From contig CAZSGE010000097.1 of NCBI GenBank assembly GCA_964606325.1, forward strand, positions 1-6,187: DNA of 6,187 bases. The letters are read 5' to 3'. Made by a program: the position numbers and the translations under genes. The notes beneath the pieces were generated by a model, which saw nothing but the letters and a program-made list of their open reading frames with translations, searched no databases and was not told the DNA's origin. Origin of the DNA: Berkiella sp964606325. GTDB lineage: Bacteria > Pseudomonadota > Gammaproteobacteria > Berkiellales > Berkiellaceae. This document shows positions 1 to 6,187 of the stretch, one piece after another; position 1 is the first letter of the stretch; every line of letters begins with the position of its first letter.

Positions 1-598
1 ATTCATCAACTGGCGCTCTTGATACTTGTTGTTGTTCTTGCCTTTGATAACTGTATCCTTGCTCGGTATAGCGTTGCGCTTCCATTTGTAGCACAACCGA
101 ATGTGGAATTTTTAATTTATCACATAAAATCAATAAGACTTGATGTTTAAGGCGATTTTGTTGCCCATCAACCAATGCGGCTTGAATTTGAATTTCAACA
201 AATAATTGCACTAACTGTGGTTGACGCCCACAGTATTTGACAAAGTTATCCAATGCAGCGGAAAAATTAAATTGGGGCGATTTACCTTGATTAAAATATT
301 CAATCGCCGACTTTTTTTGTTCACTCGATAATTGCAAATGCGCCATGGCCTCGCGGGCAACTTGAATTTCTTTTTCACTGACGCGCCCATCTAACTTGGC
401 AATATACCCCATCATGGTGAAAGTGGTTTTAAAAAATACTTTTTTAGACATCACCACATCAGGGCTTTTTTCAATAAGGCTATTTAAAGAAAGACCTCTA
501 TCAAAGAAATGTCCAATAGCTATACCAATGATAAACCCTAAGGGGCCATAAATGAGATAGCCAAAAATGGCGCCAAAGATTTTTCCATAGATTATCAT
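1..598 (-). CDS. djlA: DjlA, membrane-anchored DnaJ-like co-chaperone (partial, C-terminus beyond the left edge)
   Basis: Only the first 199 codons are in the window, reading leftward from an ATG at 598-596; no stop is met before position 1. The start MIIYGKIFGAIFGYLIYG leads into one glycine-rich membrane helix (about residues 5-29) ending in GHFFD, which closely resembles the N-terminus of E. coli DjlA (...IGHMFD). Residues about 50-172 match the TerB-like helical domain, including FFKTTFTMMGYIAKLDGRVSE and the EIQIQAALVDG stretch (E. coli EIQIQAAFADG). A Gln-rich linker begins near residue 184. The J domain, which stimulates DnaK ATPase, should follow but lies outside, so its HPD motif cannot be checked. 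In the family the protein is anchored in the inner membrane with its J domain in the cytoplasm. The start lies 4 bp after the murU stop with no clear Shine-Dalgarno, suggesting translational coupling. Confidence 0.92.
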   Translation of the reverse strand, partial: MIIYGKIFGAIFGYLIYGPLGFIIGIAIGHFFDRGLSLNSLIEKSPDVVMSKKVFFKTTFTMMGYIAKLDGRVSEKEIQVAREAMAHLQLSSEQKKSAIEYFNQGKSPQFNFSAALDNFVKYCGRQPQLVQLFVEIQIQAALVDGQQNRLKHQVLLILCDKLKIPHSVVLQMEAQRYTEQGYSYQRQEQQQVSRAPVDE

Positions 599-602
599 AA
601 GG

Positions 603-1292
603 CTATGGATTCATCTTAGATAAGGAAAAAGACAGGCTGTGTTCCAAGGATTGTAAGCGCTCAATGGTACCAACATCCGTCCATTCACCTTGGTAAATCT
701 CACCATACAAAGCTTGTTGCAGGATGGCTTTATCAAGACAAACTGCTAAGCGAAAGGAAGAACCCCTCGTTTCTTCTTGAAAAAGTTGTGGATGCAATAC
801 AGAAACACCGCAATATGTGTAGGTAGGCAATGTCGAGTGCCTAATTAATCGATTTCCTTCGATAATGGCAAAATCACCTTTTTCGTTGTGAATAGGATTC
901 TTTACTAACACCAAAAAGGCCAGCCCCTTACTTTTCGTTTTTAAAGTTGCCAAGGGATAATCTGTCCATATATCGCCATTCACAATGGCAAAAGGTTCAT
1001 TACCCAATAAAGGCAAAGCGTTACAAATGCCCCCACCAACTTCGAGCTCCGTTGTTTCAACGGAATATTCGATGTTCACACCAAAGCTGTGGCCATTGCC
1101 AAGAAAGGCTTGAATTTTTTCACCTAAATGTCTGACATTGATCACAATGTCCGTGAATCCTGCATTTGCTAAATTCTCAAGGTGGTAAACAATAAGTTGC
1201 TTACCACACACTTTAATGAGCGGTTTAGGGCAGGTATCTGTGAGCGGACGCAAACGGTTGCCTCTGCCTGCTGCCAAAATCATTGCCCGCAT
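603..1292 (-). CDS. murU: MurU, N-acetylmuramate alpha-1-phosphate uridylyltransferase
   Basis: This 229-residue cytoplasmic nucleotidyltransferase is the usual length for MurU. In the family it joins MurNAc-alpha-1-phosphate to UTP, giving UDP-MurNAc and pyrophosphate, the last step of the peptidoglycan recycling route that bypasses MurA. Visible motifs are the nucleotide-binding LAAGRGNRLRPLT (6-18) followed by PKP (22-24), VGGGI (85-89), the metal-binding VNGDIWTD (104-111, Asp107), YCGVSVLHP (160-168) and WTDVGT (204-209, Asp206). The order and wording match Pseudomonas MurU as I recall it (VNGDVWTDY, FSGISVLHP, WVDVGT), which favours MurU over RmlA/GalU-type glucose-1-phosphate nucleotidyltransferases; those are longer. 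The ATG overlaps the upstream amgK stop by one base and has a good ribosome binding site. Gene order with amgK supports the assignment strongly. An uncharacterised sugar-phosphate nucleotidyltransferase of the same fold is the only realistic alternative. Confidence 0.93.
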   Translation of the reverse strand: MRAMILAAGRGNRLRPLTDTCPKPLIKVCGKQLIVYHLENLANAGFTDIVINVRHLGEKIQAFLGNGHSFGVNIEYSVETTELEVGGGICNALPLLGNEPFAIVNGDIWTDYPLATLKTKSKGLAFLVLVKNPIHNEKGDFAIIEGNRLIRHSTLPTYTYCGVSVLHPQLFQEETRGSSFRLAVCLDKAILQQALYGEIYQGEWTDVGTIERLQSLEHSLSFSLSKMNP

Positions 1293-2329
1293 TATGCCAC
1301 CTTCTCATCAGTTGCAGAATGCACATTCTGCTGCTCTAATACTACTAACATGGCTGGTACAATCTTTGTTTCTAAATACTGATTAAATGGTGCAAACACA
1401 TCATATTGGCGCGTCACGTCCAGCACATAACGCATGATGCGTGGCAAATGCATAAGGTAATGAGATTTATTATCTCGCAGCTTTAGTCGAGAAAAGATCC
1501 CTAACACTTTAATATGCCGTTGCAACCCAACCCAATCAAACCATTGTGTAAATTCTTTGAGTGACGTTCCTGGTATTTTCCCTTGGTTTTTTAGTTGCTC
1601 ATAAAAAGTCGCAACCCAACGGTGAATGTCAGCACTTGGCCAAGTGATGTAACAATCTTTTAACAATGAAACCGCATCATAAGTAATAGGTCCAACCATG
1701 GCATCTTGGAAATCAATAATACCTAATGATTGATTTGGCAGAACCATCAAATTACGCGAATGGAAATCGCGATGTACTGTTACTTGCGGTTGCATACAAA
1801 AGTTATCAAGGATCTGTTTGCAAAGACTTTGCCACAAAGCATTTTCCTGCGCACTATTGGTTAGGCCTAATAATTTGAGAACAAACCATTCTTGAAAATG
1901 GTTGAGTTCAACATTGGCATACTCTGCATTATAAGGTGGCAAGTTCGCTAATTGTGGATCAATACCTTGCAAGTGAACAATCGCGGATAAAGCATCCTGA
2001 TAAAAGCCATTTACGCTTTGTTCGTTTAAGCGATCTAGCAATAACACATCACCAAAATCCGATAACAGCACAAATCCCTTTTCTTTTTCCCAGGCAAGCA
2101 CTTGGGGGACTAACAGCCCTTCTTGATGCCACATTTTTGCAATGTTAACAAACTCATATGTGCGCTCCTTAGCAGGAGGTGCAAGCATGACAATATAAGA
2201 TTTTTCCCCTAGGCGAACCCTAAAATAAGTTCTAAAACTAGCATCGCCCGGTAAGGGGTTAAATTGATAGGCTGAGGTTCCGAGCTGCTGCCCAATCCAT
2301 TCTCTTAATTCCATTTCACTGTTTTGCAT
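1292..2329 (-). CDS. amgK: AmgK, N-acetylmuramate/N-acetylglucosamine anomeric kinase
   Basis: This aminoglycoside-phosphotransferase-fold kinase in the family phosphorylates MurNAc (and GlcNAc) at C1 with ATP, producing MurNAc-alpha-1-phosphate for MurU next door. Counting from the ATG at 2329 (345 residues, close to the roughly 340 of Pseudomonas AmgK), the nucleotide-loop region GDASFRTYFR is at 28-37, the Brenner motif HRDFHSRNLM at 186-195 (catalytic Asp188, Asn193) and the metal-binding IIDFQDA at 204-210 (Asp206), followed by the family-typical VGPITYD. A late GLQRHIKVLGIFSRL block also matches AmgK. A longer form begins at GTG 2344 (350 residues). I prefer the ATG because a GGGG run sits 9 nt upstream and the N-terminus then aligns better, but the difference is only five residues. 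It is the first gene of the amgK-murU-djlA operon and divergent from lptD. Its usual upstream partner, the MurNAc-6-phosphate phosphatase MupP, is not in this window. Confidence 0.92.
   Translation of the reverse strand: MQNSEMELREWIGQQLGTSAYQFNPLPGDASFRTYFRVRLGEKSYIVMLAPPAKERTYEFVNIAKMWHQEGLLVPQVLAWEKEKGFVLLSDFGDVLLLDRLNEQSVNGFYQDALSAIVHLQGIDPQLANLPPYNAEYANVELNHFQEWFVLKLLGLTNSAQENALWQSLCKQILDNFCMQPQVTVHRDFHSRNLMVLPNQSLGIIDFQDAMVGPITYDAVSLLKDCYITWPSADIHRWVATFYEQLKNQGKIPGTSLKEFTQWFDWVGLQRHIKVLGIFSRLKLRDNKSHYLMHLPRIMRYVLDVTRQYDVFAPFNQYLETKIVPAMLVVLEQQNVHSATDEKVA
1300..1305 (-). promoter_or_regulatory. Shine-Dalgarno of murU, inside the end of amgK
   Basis: On the minus strand AGAAGG lies 7 nt before the murU ATG at 1292 and within the last codons of amgK. 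Together with the TAATG stop/start overlap this supports reinitiation or coupled translation of the two enzymes of one pathway. It is the best ribosome binding site in the window. Confidence 0.7.
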
Positions 2330-2344
2330 CGATTTAGACCCCAC

Positions 2345-2410
2345 ATGGTATACTCGCCAAGCATCCTTGCATAAAATTACTTGTCTTATTTAATAATAGA
2401 TATAATAAAA
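2345..2410. promoter_or_regulatory. Divergent amgK / lptD control region (AT-rich)
   Basis: These 66 bp separate the start region of amgK (leftward) from the likely TTG start of lptD (rightward). They must hold, or lie next to, promoters for both operons. Rightward, a perfect TATAAT lies at 2401-2406 but has no good -35: TTACTT at 2377-2382 is 18 bp away and matches the consensus poorly. A weaker pair is TTGCAT (2367-2372) with TAATAA (2391-2396), spaced 18 bp. Leftward, TATACC (2353-2348) is the nearest -10-like sequence to amgK and is weak. An in-frame TAA at 2372-2374 closes the lptD frame upstream, so the coding region cannot extend further left. I see no sequence I would confidently call a sigma-E promoter. 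Confidence 0.4.
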
Positions 2411-4954
2411 TTGATAACCATAAAAAAGCTAGTTTTTTTACTTGTATCGCACCTGTGCTGGACAAGCGCCATGGCGAGTGCAAGTCATCCTAAGCTTCTC
2501 GATCCGCAAAGTGATTGGGTGGCTGAACCTGCCTCATTAAGTCTTTGTGAAGGTCATTATGCGCCTTTTGATCAAAATGCAGCAACGCTCAATAAAGATG
2601 ATTTGAAGCTGCCGATTGTATTATCTGCCAATGAGACCGAATTTACCCTGAAAGGACAATCGAAATTAAGCGGTAATGTAACCTTTATGCAAGGTGAGCG
2701 CTTCTTGCATACAGATGAAATCATCGTGGTACGTACGGATGATTCTCAAGAATGGAATAAAATACTTGCCAAGGGCAATATTCAATTTGCCTCCCCAGGC
2801 ATGATGGTCTGGGGAAATGCGGCTCAATATACACATACTCCCCAGCATTTTCATTTTGACGAAGCGATATACCGCTGGTACCCTCGCCACGCGCGTGGTT
2901 ATGCCAAAAGTATAGATGTGGATGAAGATGCTAATTTATTTTTAGTGGATGCCAACTATACAACCTGCGCCCCAGATAAGAGTACTTGGCTTTTAAATGC
3001 GCATAATATTTCTCTTTATCCCAAACTTGGTCGAGCAACTGCAAAACATATTCGCTTGGACATGGCAGGAGTGCCGGTTTTTTATTTTCCTTATTTTAAT
3101 TATCCAATAGACAAACAACGCCATACCGGCTTTTTATTCCCAAGTTACGGCTCAACAAGTAATTCTGGTTATGAATTTACGGTTCCCTATTATTGGAATA
3201 TCGCACCCAATTACGACTTTATCTTTGCAGCTAAATTGCTCTCAGAGCGCGGCGTGGAAGGTCAATCCAAGTTGCGCTATTTATGGCCCCACTCTGAAGG
3301 CACCTTACAATGGCATTTTCTGCCCAATGATAGAAAATATGGTCTTTTCCAAAAACAAAACCTGTTGTCACCGCCGACAGGACTTGCCTATCAAGATCCT
3401 AGAATTATTGCATTAGAAGGCAATAATAACCGCTCTGCTTTTAACTTTCGTCATACCACCAATTGGGACCGACGTTGGCAACTGAATGCTATTTTTGATC
3501 ATGTCAGCGATGATAACTATTTTGTTGATTTAGGCAACGACATCAATACAGCCAGTATTATCCATTTACCACAACAAGCAAATTTGTCTTATTACGGTGA
3601 TTATTGGTCACATTTTTTCAATATTGAAGAGTATCAAGTATTACAACCGCTTTCCAAACCGATCAATGAAGAAATCTATAAGCGTCAACCCCAGTGGGTC
3701 TTTCAAGGGGAATACCCTAACCAAGTACTTGGGCTCACCTTTGGTGTGAATGGCGAAACCGTTAATTTTACCCATAGGCCTGGCCTGATTACCCAGACGC
3801 CAGTGACCACTGGCCAACGCTTTCATTTACGGCCCAGTGTGAGTTTACCTTGGCAAGAACAGTGGTTTTATCTGACGCCACGTATGCAGCTGGATTGGCT
3901 ACAATACTCTCTGACATTGTCTGAACAGGCGTTTGATGAAAACCTGCCCTCCAATCCCAATCGTTCTATACCAATGTATGACATTGATGCTGGATTGTTT
4001 TTCGAGCGCAATATTAACTTAAGGTTTTTTAATGGTGTACAAACTTTAGAACCCAGATTTTATTATTTATATGTACCCTATCGCGATCAACATTTTTACC
4101 CTGATTTCGATAGTGGCGTGATGAACTTCAGTTATGCACAATTATTTCGTGATAATCGTTTCAGCGGTCGAGATAGAGTGGGCGACGCTAACCAAGTGAG
4201 TGCAAGTGTCATGTCTCGCTTCTTGCCGATGAAAGGTGGAAGAGAAATATTACGTGCCAGTGTTGGACAAATTTTTTATTTTCGCGATAGACGCGTATCG
4301 TTATGTGAAACCTTAACCCAAGAAAATGCTTGCTTCTTATTTGAAGATGTCAATGCAACCTCTAAACACTCAAAATTAATTGCGCAAGCAGAATTGCATG
4401 CCACTGAAACTTTAACGGGTGGCCTATTTTGGGAGTGGGATAGCGTTCAAAGAGTCGCCGAACAAGCCGCCTTTACAGTGCAATATCGTCCTAGCCCCCA
4501 TAAAGTGTTTAACGTTAATTATTATTGGCTTAAACATGATATCGCACAAACCAATTTTGACACTGGCGAAATAGGAAGCCTTAATCAAGCAGATGCTTCT
4601 GTATTGTGGCCAATCAGTTTGCATTGGGATCTGCTTTCATTATGGCGTTATGATTTTGAAAAGAAACAAACGGTTGAAGTCATAGGCGGTATTGAATATA
4701 ACGGCTGCTGTCTGGCAGTTCAATTTGTGGGCTCAAGATATAGGATCTCCAATAACTTCTTTTACCCTGATGCGTATGCCACCGGCGTATTTGCCCAATT
4801 GGTATTTAAAGGTTTAAGTGCCATCGGCATGAATAATCCGGACGGACGATTAAAGCAAAAAATCCCAGGCTATACCCCCTTGGCATCTCGTCAACAATGG
4901 CTGACGAATCCGGATAAAAATTATTTCCCACCGCCGGAAATCCCACTATATTAG
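2411..4954 (+). CDS. lptD: LptD, outer-membrane LPS assembly barrel (Imp/OstA)
   Basis: With LptE, LptD forms the outer-membrane translocon that receives LPS from LptA and inserts it in the outer leaflet. Counting from TTG 2411 (847 residues; E. coli has 784), a signal peptide with n-region MITIKK and a Leu/Val-rich core ends near SAMASA (about residue 24). The periplasmic OstA/jellyroll domain spans about 68-200. The LptD signature (VPVFYFPYFNYP, HTGFLFPSYG, PYYWNIAPNYD) spans about 221-269, and the barrel fills the rest, including LEPRFYYLYVPYRDQ (546-560). The disulfide cysteines Cys46, Cys186 and the Cys766-Cys767 pair (NGCC) are all present, matching E. coli C31, C173, C724 and C725. No ATG precedes the signal peptide: TTG 2381 gives ten extra residues and ATG 2471 would remove most of the signal, so the start is uncertain. 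Two extra cysteines (632, 641) and a Pro-rich C-terminal tail are unusual. surA follows on the same strand, as in E. coli and Pseudomonas. Confidence 0.96.
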   Translation: MITIKKLVFLLVSHLCWTSAMASASHPKLLDPQSDWVAEPASLSLCEGHYAPFDQNAATLNKDDLKLPIVLSANETEFTLKGQSKLSGNVTFMQGERFLHTDEIIVVRTDDSQEWNKILAKGNIQFASPGMMVWGNAAQYTHTPQHFHFDEAIYRWYPRHARGYAKSIDVDEDANLFLVDANYTTCAPDKSTWLLNAHNISLYPKLGRATAKHIRLDMAGVPVFYFPYFNYPIDKQRHTGFLFPSYGSTSNSGYEFTVPYYWNIAPNYDFIFAAKLLSERGVEGQSKLRYLWPHSEGTLQWHFLPNDRKYGLFQKQNLLSPPTGLAYQDPRIIALEGNNNRSAFNFRHTTNWDRRWQLNAIFDHVSDDNYFVDLGNDINTASIIHLPQQANLSYYGDYWSHFFNIEEYQVLQPLSKPINEEIYKRQPQWVFQGEYPNQVLGLTFGVNGETVNFTHRPGLITQTPVTTGQRFHLRPSVSLPWQEQWFYLTPRMQLDWLQYSLTLSEQAFDENLPSNPNRSIPMYDIDAGLFFERNINLRFFNGVQTLEPRFYYLYVPYRDQHFYPDFDSGVMNFSYAQLFRDNRFSGRDRVGDANQVSASVMSRFLPMKGGREILRASVGQIFYFRDRRVSLCETLTQENACFLFEDVNATSKHSKLIAQAELHATETLTGGLFWEWDSVQRVAEQAAFTVQYRPSPHKVFNVNYYWLKHDIAQTNFDTGEIGSLNQADASVLWPISLHWDLLSLWRYDFEKKQTVEVIGGIEYNGCCLAVQFVGSRYRISNNFFYPDAYATGVFAQLVFKGLSAIGMNNPDGRLKQKIPGYTPLASRQQWLTNPDKNYFPPPEIPLY

Positions 4955-4978
4955 TCAAGAGTTCAGACTCATATAGTG
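4944..4978. repeat. Interrupted inverted repeat over the lptD stop codon
   Basis: CACTATAT (4944-4951) is the exact reverse complement of ATATAGTG (4971-4978). Inside it, after one mismatch, AGTC (4953-4956) pairs with GACT (4966-4969), leaving a 9-nt loop (4957-4965). As RNA this is a 12-pair stem with one internal mismatch that encloses the lptD TAG. As DNA it is a dyad whose right arm ends in the TG of the surA extended -10. The stem is AT-rich and no T-run follows it, so it is not a standard terminator. It could be an operator, an RNA processing or stability element, or chance in AT-rich DNA. Confidence 0.55.
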
Positions 4979-4985
4979 ATATAAT
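4977..4985 (+). promoter_or_regulatory. Extended -10 promoter element upstream of surA
   Basis: TGATATAAT matches the extended -10 consensus TGnTATAAT exactly. There is no recognisable -35 at 16-18 bp (AAGAGT at 17 bp), which is typical of promoters that depend on an extended -10. The start of transcription would fall near 4991-4993, giving a leader of about 52 nt before the surA ATG at 5044. It would let surA be expressed independently of read-through from lptD. Confidence 0.5.
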
Positions 4986-5011
4986 TTGTGAATAATGAAC
5001 AAAATAGAATG

Positions 5012-5032
5012 TTAAATAACTTTTAAATAACT
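5012..5032. repeat. Tandem 10-bp direct repeat in the surA leader
   Basis: TTAAATAACT occurs at 5012-5021 and again at 5023-5032, separated by a single T, giving an 11-bp period, about one helical turn. It lies between the predicted surA promoter and the ATG. It may be a protein-binding site or an A/U-rich translation enhancer; the simple base composition also makes chance plausible. Confidence 0.45.
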
Positions 5033-5043
5033 ATAGGCCGATT

Positions 5044-6187
5044 ATGCGTAAGCTCAAAACAGTATTCAGTTGTGCATTGTTAGGATTCAGTTTCACTGCG
5101 ATGGCTAAAGCCCAGCCTATTGACGGTATTGTTGCAGTCGTAAACGACACTATCATCACCAAAAGCGAACTTGCCGATCAAGTTAAACTTATCAAAATGC
5201 AAATAGCATCTACCGGTAATCCCTTGCCCGACGAAAAAGACATTAAAAAGCAGGTGCTTGATCATTTAATTACCACAGCAGCACAACTTCAAATGGCGAA
5301 AAAAACCGGCATTCAAGTCGATGATAATATGCTAGATAACGCTATCGAAAAAATAGCGAAAGATAATCAAATGACAGTTACCAACATGCGCGAAGCCTTA
5401 TCGATGCAAGGCATGGATTTTAGTACGTATCGCAATAATATCCGTCAGCAAATCATGATTTCACAAATGCAACAACGAGATATTCTGCCTGAAATTCACG
5501 TAAGCGAACAAGAAGTGAATCAGTTTTTACAATCTCCTAACGGTTTAGGCGGATTATCAACTGAATATCACCTTGGCCATATTTTGGTGCCGCTGTCTGA
5601 TTCTCCAAGCCCAGAAGAGCTCGACAAAGCGCAAGAAAAAGTAAAAGCCATTCTAAGCAAATTGCGAAATGGTTCTGATTTTGCCCAAGTTGCTATTGCT
5701 GATTCTACTGGCGAACATGCGCTCAATGGTGGTGATTTAGGCTGGCGCAAATTACCTGAATTACCGACCTTATTTGAAAAAGTCGTTATCTCGTTAAAAC
5801 CCAATGAAATTCCTGATCCCATTAGAAGTTCTAGCGGATTTCATATTATCAAATTACTTGATAAACGATCGGTTGGCGCAAGCCAAGCTATTGGCAAAAC
5901 ATTAGTCAGACATATCTTAATTAAAACCAATGCCGTTACCTCAGATAATGATGCCAAAACAAAATTAACTGAATTGCGAAATAAAATTGAACAAGGTGAA
6001 GACTTTGCGCAATTGGCTAAAACGCATTCTTCTGATTTAGCATCAGCAAATAACGGTGGTTCTCTCGGTTGGGTATCAAGCGATGTGTTAGTACCTGAAT
6101 TTAGCGCAGTGATGGAAAAACTGGATACTAATGAGCTCAGCGAACCGTTTAAAACTTCTTTTGGTTGGCACATTATGCAAGTGATGG
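5044..6187 (+). CDS. surA: SurA, periplasmic chaperone and peptidyl-prolyl isomerase (partial, C-terminus beyond the right edge)
   Basis: 381 codons are visible with no stop; E. coli SurA has 428, so about 45 residues are probably missing. The start MRKLKTVFSCALLGFSFTAMA is a signal peptide, cleaved near AMA (18-21) or AKA (21-23). The N-terminal chaperone domain runs about 24-170 and opens with IDGIVAVVNDTIITKSEL, the usual SurA beginning. Parvulin domain 1 (about 172-273) shows YHLGHILVPL, NGGDLGW (228-234) and SGFHIIKLLD. Parvulin domain 2 (about 286 onward) shows VRHILIKT, NNGGSLGW (336-343) and FGWHIMQVM. In the family SurA escorts unfolded outer-membrane proteins, LptD being a major client, to the BAM complex. 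PpiD and other parvulins share the isomerase fold, but two parvulin domains, a cleavable signal and the place after lptD argue for SurA. The ribosome site is weak (TAGG, 6 nt before ATG). pdxA and rsmA often follow but are outside. Confidence 0.95.
   Translation, partial: MRKLKTVFSCALLGFSFTAMAKAQPIDGIVAVVNDTIITKSELADQVKLIKMQIASTGNPLPDEKDIKKQVLDHLITTAAQLQMAKKTGIQVDDNMLDNAIEKIAKDNQMTVTNMREALSMQGMDFSTYRNNIRQQIMISQMQQRDILPEIHVSEQEVNQFLQSPNGLGGLSTEYHLGHILVPLSDSPSPEELDKAQEKVKAILSKLRNGSDFAQVAIADSTGEHALNGGDLGWRKLPELPTLFEKVVISLKPNEIPDPIRSSSGFHIIKLLDKRSVGASQAIGKTLVRHILIKTNAVTSDNDAKTKLTELRNKIEQGEDFAQLAKTHSSDLASANNGGSLGWVSSDVLVPEFSAVMEKLDTNELSEPFKTSFGWHIMQVM

Noticed and set aside
2356..2370. Small inverted repeat CAAG/CTTG between amgK and lptD
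   Set aside because: The arms are only 4 bp with no extension, too short to separate from chance.
2411..2482. Lipoprotein signal at the cysteine in the LptD signal peptide (SHLC)
   Set aside because: The residues before Cys do not fit a lipobox (His and Leu at -2 and -1), and LptD is an outer-membrane barrel, not a lipoprotein.
947..3826. Other open frames of 60-80 codons lying over murU, amgK and lptD
   Set aside because: All sit inside genes with clear homology on another frame and their translations resemble no family.
4944..5000. Rho-independent terminator after lptD
   Set aside because: The hairpin stem is AT-rich and is followed by ATATAATTTGTG rather than a run of T, so it does not fit an intrinsic terminator.
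4988..5026. Short upstream reading frames in the surA leader (GTG 4988 to TAA 5026; ATG 4995 to TAA 5015)
   Set aside because: They are only 12 and 6 codons long, without a Shine-Dalgarno or recognisable peptide; expected by chance.
5568..6173. Long minus-strand open frames opposite surA (5568-5822 and 5841-6173)
   Set aside because: They lie wholly opposite a well-supported SurA coding frame and their translations show no domain or signal; they are by-products of surA codon use.
5560..6187. The two similar halves in the surA C-terminal region as a DNA duplication
   Set aside because: These are the two ancient parvulin domains normal for SurA; they share motifs at protein level but are not a DNA repeat.

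Overview
The window looks like a stretch of gammaproteobacterial chromosome of moderately low GC (roughly 40 % by eye over a few lines). It has a conserved cell-envelope gene neighbourhood on two divergent strands. Nothing suggests a phage, plasmid, insertion sequence or CRISPR array. The gene order djlA-murU-amgK / lptD-surA is, from memory, the arrangement in Pseudomonas (PA0598 to PA0594). In E. coli djlA lies directly beside lptD and the amgK-murU pair is absent. The protein sequences alone do not fix a genus. An AT-rich Pseudomonas-like or Legionellales-like gammaproteobacterium is a reasonable but unproven guess.

Minus strand, right to left (about 2340 to 1): amgK (MurNAc/GlcNAc anomeric kinase), murU (MurNAc-1-phosphate uridylyltransferase) and djlA (membrane-anchored J-domain co-chaperone, cut by the left edge). 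They are packed tightly enough to be one operon: the amgK stop and murU start share one base (TAATG), and only 4 bp separate murU from djlA. AmgK and MurU act in sequence to turn recycled MurNAc into UDP-MurNAc. This bypasses MurA, the fosfomycin target.

Divergent gap (about 2345 to 2410): a short, very AT-rich control region. The right-hand gene has no ATG in front of its signal peptide, so its start is uncertain.

Plus strand (about 2411 to 6187): lptD, the outer-membrane LPS translocon barrel, with all four cysteines of its paired disulfides in place. It is followed after 89 bp by surA, the periplasmic chaperone that helps fold LptD and other barrels; surA is cut by the right edge. The 89-bp gap holds an interrupted inverted repeat over the lptD stop codon, a perfect extended -10 promoter element touching that repeat, and a 10-bp direct repeat with an 11-bp period in the surA leader.

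The genes join three envelope tasks: peptidoglycan precursor salvage, LPS export and outer-membrane protein folding. I found no convincing new system. The points worth a second look are regulatory (the lptD start and the lptD-surA gap) and two small LptD sequence features.
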